Assembly: GCF_018967645.1 (NCBI RefSeq)
Contig: NZ_JAHLZF010000019.1
Coordinates: 1 to 52,894, forward strand
Origin: Allobacillus halotolerans
GTDB lineage: Bacteria > Bacillota > Bacilli > Bacillales > Alkalibacillaceae
DNA length: 52,894 bases
Direction of reading: 5' to 3'
Positions 8,875 through 17,704 of this stretch are shown here, one piece after another. Below the pieces are notes generated by a model. That model was not told the DNA's origin and ran no database searches. It saw only the letters and a program-made list of their open reading frames with translations. Numbering within the stretch: position 1 is the first letter of the stretch; each line of letters opens with the position of its first letter. A program made the position numbers and the translations under genes.

Positions 8875-9432
8875 TTGACAGATGATCGACAAAACAATCA
8901 AGATTGGAAAGATTATGAAGAGCTCATTGAACGATATATCCAAGTTATTGCTAAAAACATGAATTTATACGGAATTACGCCGTCTGTCGGACGATTGTAT
9001 GGAACTTTGTATTTTGCTGAAGAGCCGATGACGCTTGATCAAATGAGAGATGCGCTATTAATGAGTAAGACAAGTATGTCAACGGGTGTGAAAGCATTAG
9101 CGGATATGAAAATGGTCACACCGACTTTTCGAAAGGGCATCCGCAAAGACCTCTATCAGACTGAAAAAGATTGGTATAAATCTTTTACATCATTATTCAC
9201 TACAAAGTGGCGCAGACAAACGGAAAATAATCTCGAAGAAGCAGAAGAAGCGATGCGGCAATTGGAAAAGCTCCAAGAGGAAACGACGGACCCAGCATTA
9301 AAAGAAACGATACAATCAGATATTCAAAAACTGGAGTACTCGTATGAATACTATGAGTGGCTCATTCGCTTTGTCCGTGTCGTGGAAACCGGTGAAATCT
9401 TTGATTATGTGCCTAGAAAACCGAAAAAGTAA
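8875..9432 (+). CDS. GbsR/MarR-family transcriptional regulator
   Basis: A 185-residue winged-helix regulator of the GbsR type. B. subtilis GbsR represses choline-to-glycine betaine genes, and OpcR/OpuAR are related. The helix-turn-helix lies in MTLDQMRDALLMSKTSMSTG (about 59-78), followed by the wing region RKGIRKDLYQTEKDWYK. The C-terminal half is helical and ends in a basic KPKK. It starts with TTG, with GGGAGGG 7 bp upstream. It lies 31 bp after yhaN and 25 bp before yhaM and so is probably cotranscribed with them. No gbsAB/opuB genes are in the window, so the ligand and targets are unknown. It is a paralogue of the regulator at 17082-17579. Confidence 0.85.
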   Translation: MTDDRQNNQDWKDYEELIERYIQVIAKNMNLYGITPSVGRLYGTLYFAEEPMTLDQMRDALLMSKTSMSTGVKALADMKMVTPTFRKGIRKDLYQTEKDWYKSFTSLFTTKWRRQTENNLEEAEEAMRQLEKLQEETTDPALKETIQSDIQKLEYSYEYYEWLIRFVRVVETGEIFDYVPRKPKK

Positions 9433-9457
9433 GTGAAACAAAAAGGGGGATAACGGG

Positions 9458-10405
9458 GTGAAACGAGGTATTGTTGAATTTGATGTTGGGGAACTCTTTG
9501 AAGGTTATCTACTGATTAAGACGGTAGACCGAGGGATTACTTCAAACGGAAAGCCTTTCTTGACGATTATCTTTAGAGATCAGTCAGGTGAAATGGATGC
9601 AAAGTTATGGGATATCACCAAAGATGATGAGCAAATGTATATTCCTGAATCAATCGTTCATCTGCATGGCGAGATTCGTCAGTTTCGCGGAAAATCACAG
9701 TTAAATATTCGTCAAATCCGCTTGACGAATGAAACAGATCAAGTTCGTCTAGAAGACTTTCTTGAAAAAGCTCCTGTTGAGATCGATGAACTAAAGTCTT
9801 ACATCACGCAAATCATTTTTGAGATGAGTAACCCGAATATACAGCGTATTGTCCGCCAGATTGTCAAAAAATATCAAGACCAATTATTCGTGTTTCCGGC
9901 AGCAACGAAAAATCACCATGAATACACTTCAGGTTTAGCCCATCACATCGTTTCGATGTTAAAAGTAGCTAAGCAATTAAAACAGCTGTATCCAGAGATT
10001 AATATTGACTTATTGTATGCAGGGATTATTTTACATGACATTGGGAAAGTCAAGGAGTTATCGAACCCCATTTCACCCTCCTATACGCTTGAAGGAAAAT
10101 TATTGGGGCATATTACAATCATGGTTGATGAAATTACCGCGACGGCTAGCGAATTAGGAATTGAAGGGGAAGAAGTATTAATGCTGCAGCACATGGTGTT
10201 AAGTCATCATGGGAAATCAGAATGGGGCTCGCCTAAACCGCCGCTGATTCGCGAAGCTGAAATACTTCATATGATTGACTTGATTGATGCGAAAATGAAT
10301 ATGATGAATCGCGCACTGGATAAAACGAAACCAGGGGAGTTTACGCCTAAAATTTTTCCGCTTGAAAACCGTTCGTTTTACCGACCGACTTTTGAAGAGA
10401 ACTAA
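9458..10405 (+). CDS. yhaM: 3'-5' exoribonuclease YhaM
   Basis: A 315-residue 3'-5' exonuclease that trims RNA 3' ends. An N-terminal OB-fold nucleic-acid-binding domain (about 10-105, with [12 protein letters not shown]) is followed by an HD phosphohydrolase domain (about 150-280). The HD domain shows [14 protein letters not shown], the diagnostic [13 protein letters not shown] and a distal [13 protein letters not shown]. The length matches the B. subtilis enzyme (314). It starts with GTG behind AAGGGGG. It is the last gene of the yhaO-yhaN-gbsR-like-yhaM run and ends about 100 bp before a terminator hairpin. Confidence 0.95.
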   Translation: MKRGIVEFDVGELFEGYLLIKTVDRGITSNGKPFLTIIFRDQSGEMDAKLWDITKDDEQMYIPESIVHLHGEIRQFRGKSQLNIRQIRLTNETDQVRLEDFLEKAPVEIDELKSYITQIIFEMSNPNIQRIVRQIVKKYQDQLFVFPAATKNHHEYTSGLAHHIVSMLKVAKQLKQLYPEINIDLLYAGIILHDIGKVKELSNPISPSYTLEGKLLGHITIMVDEITATASELGIEGEEVLMLQHMVLSHHGKSEWGSPKPPLIREAEILHMIDLIDAKMNMMNRALDKTKPGEFTPKIFPLENRSFYRPTFEEN

Positions 10406-10504
10406 TCAAATTTTAAAAGATGAAACTTTTTTCAGCCTACAACCGTAATTAATCTTAACGAAGCGCTTTGTAAATAGTGATGAAATGTTTTTGACTTCGC
10501 CTGA

Positions 10505-10533
10505 AGGCTCGTCAATCGACGAGTCTTTTTCTT
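10505..10533 (+). terminator. terminator between yhaM and the MoxR operon
   Basis: A 9-bp stem AGGCTCGTC with its near-complement, a 4-nt loop, then TCTTTTTCTTT. Confidence 0.75.
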
Positions 10534-10582
10534 TAATGAATGAATTTGGAAAATTACGAACATAATGAATGGAGGAGATTTA

Positions 10583-11533
10583 ATGGAAATACACCAATTT
10601 GTAAAAGACATTAAAGATGAGATAGGAAAAGTTATTATAGGAAATGAAAATACAGTGGAATTGATATTAAATGCATTGATCAATGAAGGGCATATACTCC
10701 TTGAAAGTGTACCTGGAACCGGCAAGACAACGTTAGCAAAGAGTATTGCAAGAACCATAGATGGCGATTTTAACCGTATTCAGTTTACACCGGATGTGCT
10801 TCCGTCAGATGTCACAGGCATTCATTTTTTCAATCCAAAAGATCAGCAATTTGAACTGCGCGTCGGACCTGTTGTCACAAACGTTTTGCTTGCTGACGAA
10901 ATCAATCGTGCAACACCGCGAACGCAATCAAGTTTGCTAGAGGTCATGGAAGAGAAGCAGGTCACAATCGACCGGGAAACTGTAAAAATTGAACCACCGT
11001 TTATCGTGTTGGCGACGCAGAATCCAATTGAATCGCAGCAAGGAACATTTGATCTGCCGGAAGCCCAGTTGGATCGTTTCTTTATGAAATTGGAAATGTC
11101 TTATCCTCAAGCTGAGGAAGAACGTCGAATCATGCAAGCTCATCGGAAGGAGACTGAGAGACCAACACCGAGTCCAATATGCACAAAAGAAAATTTGAAA
11201 AAGGTCAGCGAGGAAGTTCGTCAAGTACATATCTCTGAAGCGGTTGAAGATTATATATTGGATATCGTCAGATCAACCCGGGAACATCCTTATATTGAGG
11301 TAGGTGCCAGTCCAAGAGGAACAATTGCCTTAATGAAAAGTGTGCAAGCCGAAGCTGCGATGCGGAATCGCTCCTATGTTACACCAAATGATGTGAAGAA
11401 GATGGCACCACTTGTATTGTCTCATCGAATGGTGTTGACATTGGAAGGAGCGACAAAACATAATCAACAAGAGATTATGGGAGAGGTGTTGCAACAGGTA
11501 AACGTACCCGTTGAGCATAGCATCGAACGATGA
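10583..11533 (+). CDS. MoxR-family AAA+ ATPase
   Basis: A 316-residue AAA+ ATPase of the MoxR type (B. subtilis YeaC), thought to act as a chaperone or assembly factor for partner proteins encoded with it. Walker A SVPGTGKTT is near residues 41-49. Walker B VLLADEINRATPR is near 100-112, followed by the MoxR-typical EEKQVTIDRET. The sensor 1 region is LATQNPIES. AGGAGG supports the ATG at 10583 rather than the upstream ATG at 10565. It is the first of three genes, with ATGA stop/start overlap to the DUF58 gene. MoxR-DUF58-membrane protein operons are widespread, but their substrates are largely unknown. Confidence 0.9.
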   Translation: MEIHQFVKDIKDEIGKVIIGNENTVELILNALINEGHILLESVPGTGKTTLAKSIARTIDGDFNRIQFTPDVLPSDVTGIHFFNPKDQQFELRVGPVVTNVLLADEINRATPRTQSSLLEVMEEKQVTIDRETVKIEPPFIVLATQNPIESQQGTFDLPEAQLDRFFMKLEMSYPQAEEERRIMQAHRKETERPTPSPICTKENLKKVSEEVRQVHISEAVEDYILDIVRSTREHPYIEVGASPRGTIALMKSVQAEAAMRNRSYVTPNDVKKMAPLVLSHRMVLTLEGATKHNQQEIMGEVLQQVNVPVEHSIER

Positions 11534-12741
11534 AACAATTTCAGAAAGATCGTAAAAGCGACCGATTTTTTTATGGGTTCGTAATTATTGGTTCCTTTTT
11601 TATCTTTTTTAGCTTTTTCGGTATTTTTGGCATTTATTCTTCGTTAATGCTTGTCGGTATTTTTTTCTATATTATTTACTTGGTGAATCATCTTTATGAA
11701 AAATACATTGATCGCAAATTAAAACTCATTAATATACGACAATTAATCCGGCTGTATCCGGGTGAAACTGGACAATTAGAAATCCACTTGCGTCAAGACG
11801 GGTGGTTACCTATGTTCGGCGCCCGGCTAATGATGACTTATGATCAAAATATACAGATGGACCAGAAACCAATGTATGAATCTATGAATACTTCGACAGT
11901 TGAAAAACGTTTAAACTTATTTGGGAGAGAGACGAAGAAGATTTATATTCCTTTTACGGCGGCAAAGCGAGGAGTAGCGAGAGTTCGGTCACTACGTATT
12001 GAAATCCCCTCTCTTTTCGGGTACGGAAAAATTACGCTGAACTTAAAAGAATTAGTCAAAACAGAGATTCTTGTGTATCCAGAAGTAAAAGAGGTTCATA
12101 TGAATCAACGAAACAAGCATCAAAAAATGGGGGAGTATCAAACGAACTTTTCTATCTATGAAGACCCAGTTACTAGTTATGGAACACGGGATTATGCACC
12201 AGAGGATCCGCTGAATCGTATTCATTGGAAATCAACAGCGAAGAAGCAAGTGTTCCAAACGAAAGTCGTCGAACGAGTCAATCAGCGTTCTTGGTTGATT
12301 TTATTGAATGTACGAAGTGAGGATAGTCCTACCTTCACGGAACAGATTGAAGGTTTGATCAGTTCGGTTGCATACCTTTGTCGACACGCCACGATGAAAG
12401 ATATACCATACGAGCTATTGATTAATGTGCCTAAGCGAGGCAACATACCGATTTATCATGTGCCTAATGGAGTAGGAAGGGATCATTATGTCCAATCCTT
12501 GGAAGTGTTGGCTCGCGTGAATACACAAGGGCTCACCGCCTCTTTTGATAGTTGTCTAGCATACGGAAAATCAATTGCCCATTTTCATCCTTATGTATTC
12601 CATGTAGGTGTTTATGAGCAAGGTCATTTATCTAGCTATCAAGAAATGGAGAAAACAGGTACTTCAGTCTTTGTGATGCATGAAAGGTTTCAATCCGTTT
12701 GGCTTGAACCAGTTAAGAGCCATCAGGGGGTGGCCAAATGA
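11530..12741 (+). CDS. DUF58 domain protein (YeaD-like)
   Basis: A 403-residue protein with two N-terminal transmembrane segments (about 12-55) and then a soluble region. It contains the DUF58 hallmark DPLNRIHWKSTAKKQ at about 219-233. DUF58 proteins resemble a von Willebrand A-like fold and are partners of MoxR ATPases. The gene overlaps the moxR-like gene and the downstream gene by 4 bp each (ATGA). This argues for one transcript and translational coupling. No catalytic residues are predicted. It corresponds to B. subtilis yeaD by family and operon, although in B. subtilis that operon lies elsewhere. Confidence 0.88.
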   Translation: MKQFQKDRKSDRFFYGFVIIGSFFIFFSFFGIFGIYSSLMLVGIFFYIIYLVNHLYEKYIDRKLKLINIRQLIRLYPGETGQLEIHLRQDGWLPMFGARLMMTYDQNIQMDQKPMYESMNTSTVEKRLNLFGRETKKIYIPFTAAKRGVARVRSLRIEIPSLFGYGKITLNLKELVKTEILVYPEVKEVHMNQRNKHQKMGEYQTNFSIYEDPVTSYGTRDYAPEDPLNRIHWKSTAKKQVFQTKVVERVNQRSWLILLNVRSEDSPTFTEQIEGLISSVAYLCRHATMKDIPYELLINVPKRGNIPIYHVPNGVGRDHYVQSLEVLARVNTQGLTASFDSCLAYGKSIAHFHPYVFHVGVYEQGHLSSYQEMEKTGTSVFVMHERFQSVWLEPVKSHQGVAK

Positions 12742-13958
12742 ATACGTACATTACCATTGGTTACCGTTTTTTGGTTGATGCCTGTTTGATCATGATGGTC
12801 ATTTATTATTTAAATGTCGACGTCGGCAGGGAAATAAATGTGTCACAGTTAGTCGGATCAGTTGTCATTTTTTCTATAATATATTTTATGTTACACCGAA
12901 TGCTGAACGGACAACTAACGTTATTTCACTTTGCTTTACTCGTTGTAATTTCGTTCATTGTTAATGCCTGGCTGGGCTTATTACTGTTTCATGCAGTGAT
13001 CATTGCAAGTTTTCTCACGTGGCGATTGGCGCTTTATTACTTCAAGCCGGATACAGATCAAGAAAAAGGAATGTTGATCACCAGTGTGCTGCTTGGATTT
13101 TTTCTTTATTTGCCAGCGGCCTTTCTTGAGAATCCAGATGCTCCTTTCGGTCTATATTTTATTCTCATGAAATTTTTAATTGTGATGGGTGGAAAAATGT
13201 TAATTAGAATTATGAACGTAGGAGAAGATGATCATTCTGGATGGACAGCGAAACTAAGCTATGTAGTAGGGATTCCAAGCGGCATTTTAGTAGTCACCTT
13301 GGGCTTATTTTGGTTAACGCCTTTCATTATCAGAACTTTTTATTCGCTTTTTAGTTGGCTCACATACCAAATTGGTCTCGGTGCATCTCCGTTATTTGAT
13401 TGGTTTAATCGACAAGAAATGAATGTAGACGTAACGCCTAGTGGTAAAGAAGAAGATGTTTCACAAGAGGATCAAAATGTTTTGGAACAAGTCCGGGATC
13501 AAACGGAAACAATCAGTGCCGAAACAATTATGTATATCATCATTGGTTTATCCTTAATCATCGCCGTTGCATTCTATTATCGGAATCGAAATCGGTTCAT
13601 TCGAAGAAAGACCAAAATAAATGATAAAGACAAAACAAATATTGAAACCGAGAAGTTACCATACCGCTTCAGTGAGTTAAAAGAGAAGCGAAAAAAGAAA
13701 GCACCTAAAAGCGAAATCAGAAAAGCTTTTTTTGAACTCGAGCGATGGGCGGCGAAACATCAGTTAGGCAGATATTATGATGAGACTGTGGAACAGTGGT
13801 TGCAACGTCTGCAATTGGATCCAAACCGCTATAAAGATGTTGTTCATTTGTATCAGAAAGTGCGTTATGGAGAACAAAGTGTGACGGAAGACCAGACGCG
13901 TCATTACAATGACCAGTTAACCGATTTAAAGAATACACTGAAACAAAAACTGACTTAG
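12738..13958 (+). CDS. membrane protein with DUF4129-like C-terminus, no transglutaminase core
   Basis: A 406-residue membrane protein, third in the MoxR operon. The N-terminal half has about six hydrophobic segments (about 8-205). An extracellular loop leads to one more segment (about 263-283). A cytosolic basic stretch precedes a C-terminal helical domain whose RKAFFELERWAAKHQLGRYY resembles DUF4129. In B. subtilis-type operons the third protein (YebA) is much longer and carries a transglutaminase-like domain between the membrane parts. Here that domain is missing without any frameshift. The gene reads intact and shares a terminator with the convergent prsA. Function is inferred only from operon context. 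Confidence 0.75.
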   Translation: MNTYITIGYRFLVDACLIMMVIYYLNVDVGREINVSQLVGSVVIFSIIYFMLHRMLNGQLTLFHFALLVVISFIVNAWLGLLLFHAVIIASFLTWRLALYYFKPDTDQEKGMLITSVLLGFFLYLPAAFLENPDAPFGLYFILMKFLIVMGGKMLIRIMNVGEDDHSGWTAKLSYVVGIPSGILVVTLGLFWLTPFIIRTFYSLFSWLTYQIGLGASPLFDWFNRQEMNVDVTPSGKEEDVSQEDQNVLEQVRDQTETISAETIMYIIIGLSLIIAVAFYYRNRNRFIRRKTKINDKDKTNIETEKLPYRFSELKEKRKKKAPKSEIRKAFFELERWAAKHQLGRYYDETVEQWLQRLQLDPNRYKDVVHLYQKVRYGEQSVTEDQTRHYNDQLTDLKNTLKQKLT

Positions 13959-13986
13959 AGAAATGTACTCTCTAAGTCAGTTTTTT
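13945..13986. terminator. bidirectional terminator between MoxR operon and prsA
   Basis: AAAAACTGACTTAGAG pairs with CTCTAAGTCAGTTTTT. The stem includes the stop codon of the upstream gene and is flanked by A and T tracts on both strands. Confidence 0.9.
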
Positions 13987-13991
13987 GCTCT

Positions 13992-14957
13992 TTATTCATT
14001 ATCGGACTCCGAATCGTCTTTCGCTTCTTCAGAATCTTGCTTTCCGTTATCTTCATTGGATGAATCGCCCTCATCATCTGTTGATTCAGATTCACCTGAT
14101 TTGTTGGACCCAAATAAACCTTCATAGTCATCATCAGAGATGTCAATATTTCCGTTATCCAAAGCTTCTTGTACCTTGGAAGTATAACTTTGAGAATCGA
14201 CCTTGCTTGCCAAAAGTTGCTCGCGTAATTGATCTTTCATTTCATCAAATGGCTGAACTTCTGTTTCTGATTCACGAACATCTTCTACAAGGATTACGTG
14301 CCAACCGAACTGAGATTCAACCGGTTCACTGATTTCATTTGTTTCCAGTCCATACATAGCATCTTCGAAAGGCTTGACCATTTCACCAGCTGTTGTATAC
14401 CCTAAATCTCCACCGTTCGCTGCAGAACCATCTTTCGAATATTCCTTCGCTAACTCTTCAAACGATGCACCATCTTTATATTTTTTGATGATTTCTTCAG
14501 CTGTTTCTTTTTCATCGACTAAAATATGTCTCGCTTTACGTTCTTCTTGCATACGTTCATAATGTGTTTCGATTTCTTCATCGGTAATTTCAATGTCAGC
14601 AGTCGCTGCTTCGAATTCCAACTTACTAATATAAAGTGCTGTACGGAATTCTTCTTCGTTTCGATACCCCTGTTGATTAATGAACTTAGTGAACTGAGGT
14701 CCCAGTTGAGTTTTAAATTGCTCAACTTCCTGTTCGAATTCTTCTTGGTCGATATCAAATTGACCTTCCAGTACAAGTTTCTTCGTCATGCTTTGTAGGG
14801 TTTCTTCTCCGTATTTTTCTTCCAACTCAGCATGGAATTCTTCTTTCGAAATAGATCCATATTCTGTTTCGACCACCGTTTCAGAGTCATCTGACTGGCA
14901 GGCTGTCAAAACAATCGCAAATCCACCGATTGCCAGTCCTTGAACTATTTTTTTCAT
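13992..14957 (-). CDS. prsA: PrsA peptidyl-prolyl isomerase lipoprotein (foldase)
   Basis: A 321-residue extracytoplasmic foldase that helps secreted proteins and penicillin-binding proteins fold after export. It has a lipoprotein signal with lipobox LTAC (Cys20). An N-terminal helical chaperone region is followed by a parvulin domain at about 137-235, with KARHILVDEKE, SKDGSAANGGDLGY and FGWHVILVED. The C-terminal tail (about 275-321) is very rich in Asp, Glu and Ser and has no fold. That tail fits secreted proteins of halophiles and is longer than in B. subtilis PrsA (292 residues). AGGGAG supports ATG 14957; the further upstream in-frame start would bury the signal peptide. It is at the position expected from the yhaM-prsA-hpr order. 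Confidence 0.94.
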   Translation of the reverse strand: MKKIVQGLAIGGFAIVLTACQSDDSETVVETEYGSISKEEFHAELEEKYGEETLQSMTKKLVLEGQFDIDQEEFEQEVEQFKTQLGPQFTKFINQQGYRNEEEFRTALYISKLEFEAATADIEITDEEIETHYERMQEERKARHILVDEKETAEEIIKKYKDGASFEELAKEYSKDGSAANGGDLGYTTAGEMVKPFEDAMYGLETNEISEPVESQFGWHVILVEDVRESETEVQPFDEMKDQLREQLLASKVDSQSYTSKVQEALDNGNIDISDDDYEGLFGSNKSGESESTDDEGDSSNEDNGKQDSEEAKDDSESDNE

Positions 14958-15156
14958 CACGATTAACACTCCCTGTATGTATTGATTCTTAGGTCGTTTA
15001 TGATTGTCAATAAACAACAAAATCATACCTAATCACAAAGATAAATATACCATAAAAATCTTTTTCTGAACATGAGCTAAATTCCGTTAATTGCCTAATC
15101 ACTCATTTGGTCATTTACATAGTATAGAGTAGTTAAGCAACCAAGGAGGTGAATTT

Positions 15157-15249
15157 ATGTCAGGCAAAGGAGGATACTACGGCGGTGGCTTTGCGTTGAT
15201 CGTCGTATTGTTTATTTTACTAATTATTGTTGGTGCCGCTTGGTTCTAA
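15157..15249 (+). CDS. YjcZ-family sporulation peptide
   Basis: A 30-residue peptide with perfect AGGAGGTG 7 bp upstream of the ATG. An N-terminal MSGKGGYYGGGF is followed by one hydrophobic helix ending AAWF. This Gly/Tyr-rich head plus single membrane span is the signature of the YjcZ family of small sporulation proteins. It has its own terminator just downstream, so it is a monocistronic unit. It is too short for ordinary ORF cut-offs. Developmental expression is inferred from the family. Confidence 0.88.
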   Translation: MSGKGGYYGGGFALIVVLFILLIIVGAAWF

Positions 15250-15267
15250 GGGATAACGTGAAAAGTG

Positions 15268-15301
15268 ACTGATCTTGGATACGTTCCAAGATCAGTTTTA
15301 C
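15268..15301 (+). terminator. terminator of the YjcZ-family gene
   Basis: A perfect 12-bp stem ACTGATCTTGGA with its complement, loop TACGT, then TTTTA. Confidence 0.85.
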
Positions 15302-15393
15302 ATATCGACCGTACGATCTTAATCAATATGCTATCCGATCGAAAGCAACCGCGTATACGTATATCAAACGTTCACCATAAAATTTGCCAATAA

Positions 15394-15424
15394 AAAAGAC
15401 GAGTCGTTCGCCGACTCGTCTTTT
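15394..15424. terminator. hairpin terminator, likely for the minus-strand genes
   Basis: AAAAGACGAGTCG and its complement enclose a short TTCGC loop, with A/T tracts on both sides. It lies just beyond the stop of the small minus-strand gene at 15435. Confidence 0.85.
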
Positions 15425-15434
15425 GAATTTGATT

Positions 15435-15617
15435 TTAGTATAAGTGAAAAACTTCATAATACGAAGAGAATAATAGAATTAGCATCGAGACATTAATTGT
15501 CCGGTATACTTTACTGCTTTTTTCTGCTGACATTTCTGATTTGGTACAAAACTTATGCGTCAATGAATTGAATGAGTAGAAGATAAATACAGCGAATCCA
15601 ATGTAAAAATAAATCAT
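15435..15617 (-). CDS. small membrane protein, unrecognised
   Basis: A 60-residue protein with two hydrophobic segments (about 2-17 and 40-54) separated by a short charged loop containing CTKSEMSAEKSSK. On the minus strand GGGAGGT precedes the ATG at about the right distance, and a strong hairpin terminator follows the stop. Both points favour a real gene. I do not recognise the family. B. subtilis has small yhaL/yhaK/yhaI genes in this interval, but the sequence does not clearly match them. It is probably cotranscribed with the DUF3267 gene 33 bp upstream. Confidence 0.6.
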   Translation of the reverse strand: MIYFYIGFAVFIFYSFNSLTHKFCTKSEMSAEKSSKVYRTINVSMLILLFSSYYEVFHLY

Positions 15618-15650
15618 TTTCTTGTACCTCCCAACTTCGGTCTAAACAAT

Positions 15651-16190
15651 TTAATCTCGCACCAGTATATCAAACTCATTTTGTGATTTTTCAATAACTG
15701 ATTTTTTTGGAGCCCGAAGTATTGAAAATAGCGTCAACCAATCGTGTAAAGACATGCCGATATGAATGGCTGCCATGAACAATAGGATTGGATGATAAGC
15801 TGGAATATAATAAGCAAGTATAATTAAAGGTAGTGTAATAATCAAAGTTGGTGCAATAATTGATAGAATTGATGTTCTCTTTGATAACGTTGATTCCATT
15901 TGTGCTTTCAATGAAACAATAATTTTATATTTTATTTTCCATTTGAGATGGATTGTTTTATTCGTAAATAATATAGGAGCCACATGCATTAACTTATGCA
16001 TGATTGGCAACAAAAATAAACTGATAACTACAGTCGCAAAAGGAGGTTCAATTAATTGAACGTGTTGAAATACAATCGAAAACGGCATATATAAAACGAT
16101 AAAGGCTGAAATTGCTGTTAAGATTGATAGAAGAAGTAACCTATTTTGACCGATTTCTTTCGTGACATTAACTGTTTTCCAGCAAGTCAT
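15651..16190 (-). CDS. DUF3267-type membrane protein with degenerate HxxxH motif
   Basis: A 179-residue protein with four or five hydrophobic segments (about 18-40, 47-65, 108-130, 133-150). It contains LLPIMHKLMHVAP at about 57-69. DUF3267 proteins often carry a HELIH-like zinc-protease motif at this place. Here the catalytic Glu is Lys, so peptidase activity is unlikely if the assignment is right. The start is supported by GGGGG 8 bp before the ATG at 16190. It lies between hpr and prsA on the same strand. The function is unknown; family membership is inferred from topology and motif. Confidence 0.65.
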   Translation of the reverse strand: MTCWKTVNVTKEIGQNRLLLLSILTAISAFIVLYMPFSIVFQHVQLIEPPFATVVISLFLLPIMHKLMHVAPILFTNKTIHLKWKIKYKIIVSLKAQMESTLSKRTSILSIIAPTLIITLPLIILAYYIPAYHPILLFMAAIHIGMSLHDWLTLFSILRAPKKSVIEKSQNEFDILVRD

Positions 16191-16302
16191 GTTAAAACCC
16201 CCATTCGAGAGAAAGAGTGATAGATTCCTTTATATGCTCTATGCATATTCCTCTCGAATAATACGCCCTATAGAAAGAAAATTCAAGCCTATTTTCTTAA
16301 AA

Positions 16303-16824
16303 TCAATATTTTCTTTTTATCCCTGATAACGAACGATTTAAAATATCGATGTAATCCGCACCATATAGCTCTTCAACAATCGTTTCCAGCTCTTCGAATT
16401 CAGGGAACTGTCCACCTTCTGATTGAAGAGACAAAGAGGCATAAACAATGGAATTTTTATCAGGATCCATTGCTTGCATTGTTTCGATGAAGAGCTCTCG
16501 ACCTTCATCAGTCAATTCTACGTATGTGCTTCTTTTATCATTTACCCGCTTGGACAGACTGACCAACCCTCTTGCTTCTAACTTTTTAGAGAAATTAAAT
16601 GCAGTTGAAACATGCATCATACCTAGTTTTGATACTTCGGAAATCGAGACGCCATCCAAATGGTAAGCGATCAGTAAAATATGATGTTCATTGAGGTTCA
16701 AATTAAATGGCTTGATCCAGTCTTGCCAATCTTTTTCAATACGCTTCCAGATTGCTTTCGTCAATTGAGCCATCTTATGCGCGTAAATCAAAGATTCTTG
16801 TAAGGAATAAGATTCATTTTTCAC
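16303..16824 (-). CDS. hpr: MarR-family transition-state regulator Hpr (ScoC)
   Basis: A 173-residue winged-helix protein. In B. subtilis Hpr/ScoC represses extracellular protease, sporulation and peptide-transport genes during growth. Family features are an N-terminal SLQESLIYAHKMAQLTKAIW, the recognition helix in SEVSKLGMMHVSTAFNFSKK (about 60-79) and the wing KRVNDKRSTYVELTDEG. It starts with GTG, AAGGAG lying 9 bp upstream. B. subtilis ScoC is about 30 residues longer at the C-terminus. It sits between prsA and yhaH/hit as in B. subtilis. The 257 bp between this start and the next gene end are A+T-rich, with no clear additional gene. Confidence 0.93.
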   Translation of the reverse strand: MKNESYSLQESLIYAHKMAQLTKAIWKRIEKDWQDWIKPFNLNLNEHHILLIAYHLDGVSISEVSKLGMMHVSTAFNFSKKLEARGLVSLSKRVNDKRSTYVELTDEGRELFIETMQAMDPDKNSIVYASLSLQSEGGQFPEFEELETIVEELYGADYIDILNRSLSGIKRKY

Positions 16825-17081
16825 GTTGACTACTCCTTCGAATTTAAAAATGAAAGGTGAAAACAGGAAAGTTGGGATAAAATTCTTGGATCTGATTAAT
16901 GAAAACTTCTTTCATTATAATAACATACTTATTTAGGCGTTGTATAAGGACAGATGAATAAATGAGGTTTATCAAAAGAAATAACCGGGTATTGTTATTA
17001 TGAAGACTGTGAAATAAACTTTATGCAAGATGAATAAGAATTACATATAAAAAAAAGACCATCCTAGTCGCTATAGAATAG

Positions 17082-17579
17082 TCATTCAATCTCGTGATGA
17101 TTCAATTGTTCAAATACCTCTTCAAGTGATTTGTGGAATAAAATGGCCTCATGGATTTTTTCTTCAATAAACACACGCTCCTCAGAGTTACTTAAACCTC
17201 GTAGTTTATTTTCGATAAAATTCAGATTGTTCTTTTGTTGTTCAATCGCATCAAGCCATCTGCGTACGTATGTTTTCATAAATTTATGATAAAGATCTTC
17301 TTTCGCTTTATATAAATCTTTTCGTTCTCCTTTTCTCCAGACTCTTTCAATTAAATTATAATCAAGCAATGTCCGAGTTGCGTTGCTCATTGCTGTTTTG
17401 CTTTTACCTAAAGCTTCTTTCATCTCGTCTAAGTTCATTGGACGATTACTTAAGTAAAGAGTTACAAATAACTGTGACTCTGATGGGTTTAAAGCAAACA
17501 TCTCCAATGTTTTGGAGAATTCCGAGATAACTTCATTATGAATATCTGTAAGCTGTTCAGTATAGTTTTCCATTGTCAT
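17082..17579 (-). CDS. GbsR-type regulator of opuA (OpuAR/OpcR-like)
   Basis: A 165-residue MarR/GbsR-type repressor transcribed divergently from opuAA-AB-AC. The helix-turn-helix lies in MNLDEMKEALGKSKTAMSNA, and the wing is RKGERKDLYKAKEDLY. The C-terminal half is helical (about 95-165). AGGGGG at suitable spacing selects the ATG at 17579 (MTMENYTEQ) over an upstream ATG at 17624. GbsR-type proteins control osmoprotectant uptake or synthesis genes. The adjacent perfect palindrome at 17705-17722 is the likely operator. Regulation of opuA by this protein is inferred from its position and family. Confidence 0.87.
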   Translation of the reverse strand: MTMENYTEQLTDIHNEVISEFSKTLEMFALNPSESQLFVTLYLSNRPMNLDEMKEALGKSKTAMSNATRTLLDYNLIERVWRKGERKDLYKAKEDLYHKFMKTYVRRWLDAIEQQKNNLNFIENKLRGLSNSEERVFIEEKIHEAILFHKSLEEVFEQLNHHEIE

Positions 17580-17704
17580 AGATAATGACCCCCTGGCTCT
17601 GCTCATATTCACCATACTAAACAATTACAAAAAATGAAAACCTCAAAGTTGAGAGAAAAACGACGTTATATGAAGTATTTAGAAGTATTACCTTTGATAA
17701 GTTC

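Noticed and set aside
13985-14332. 115-codon plus-strand frame opposite prsA
   Set aside because: It lies antisense to the parvulin domain and acidic tail of prsA and has no start signals, so it is a shadow.
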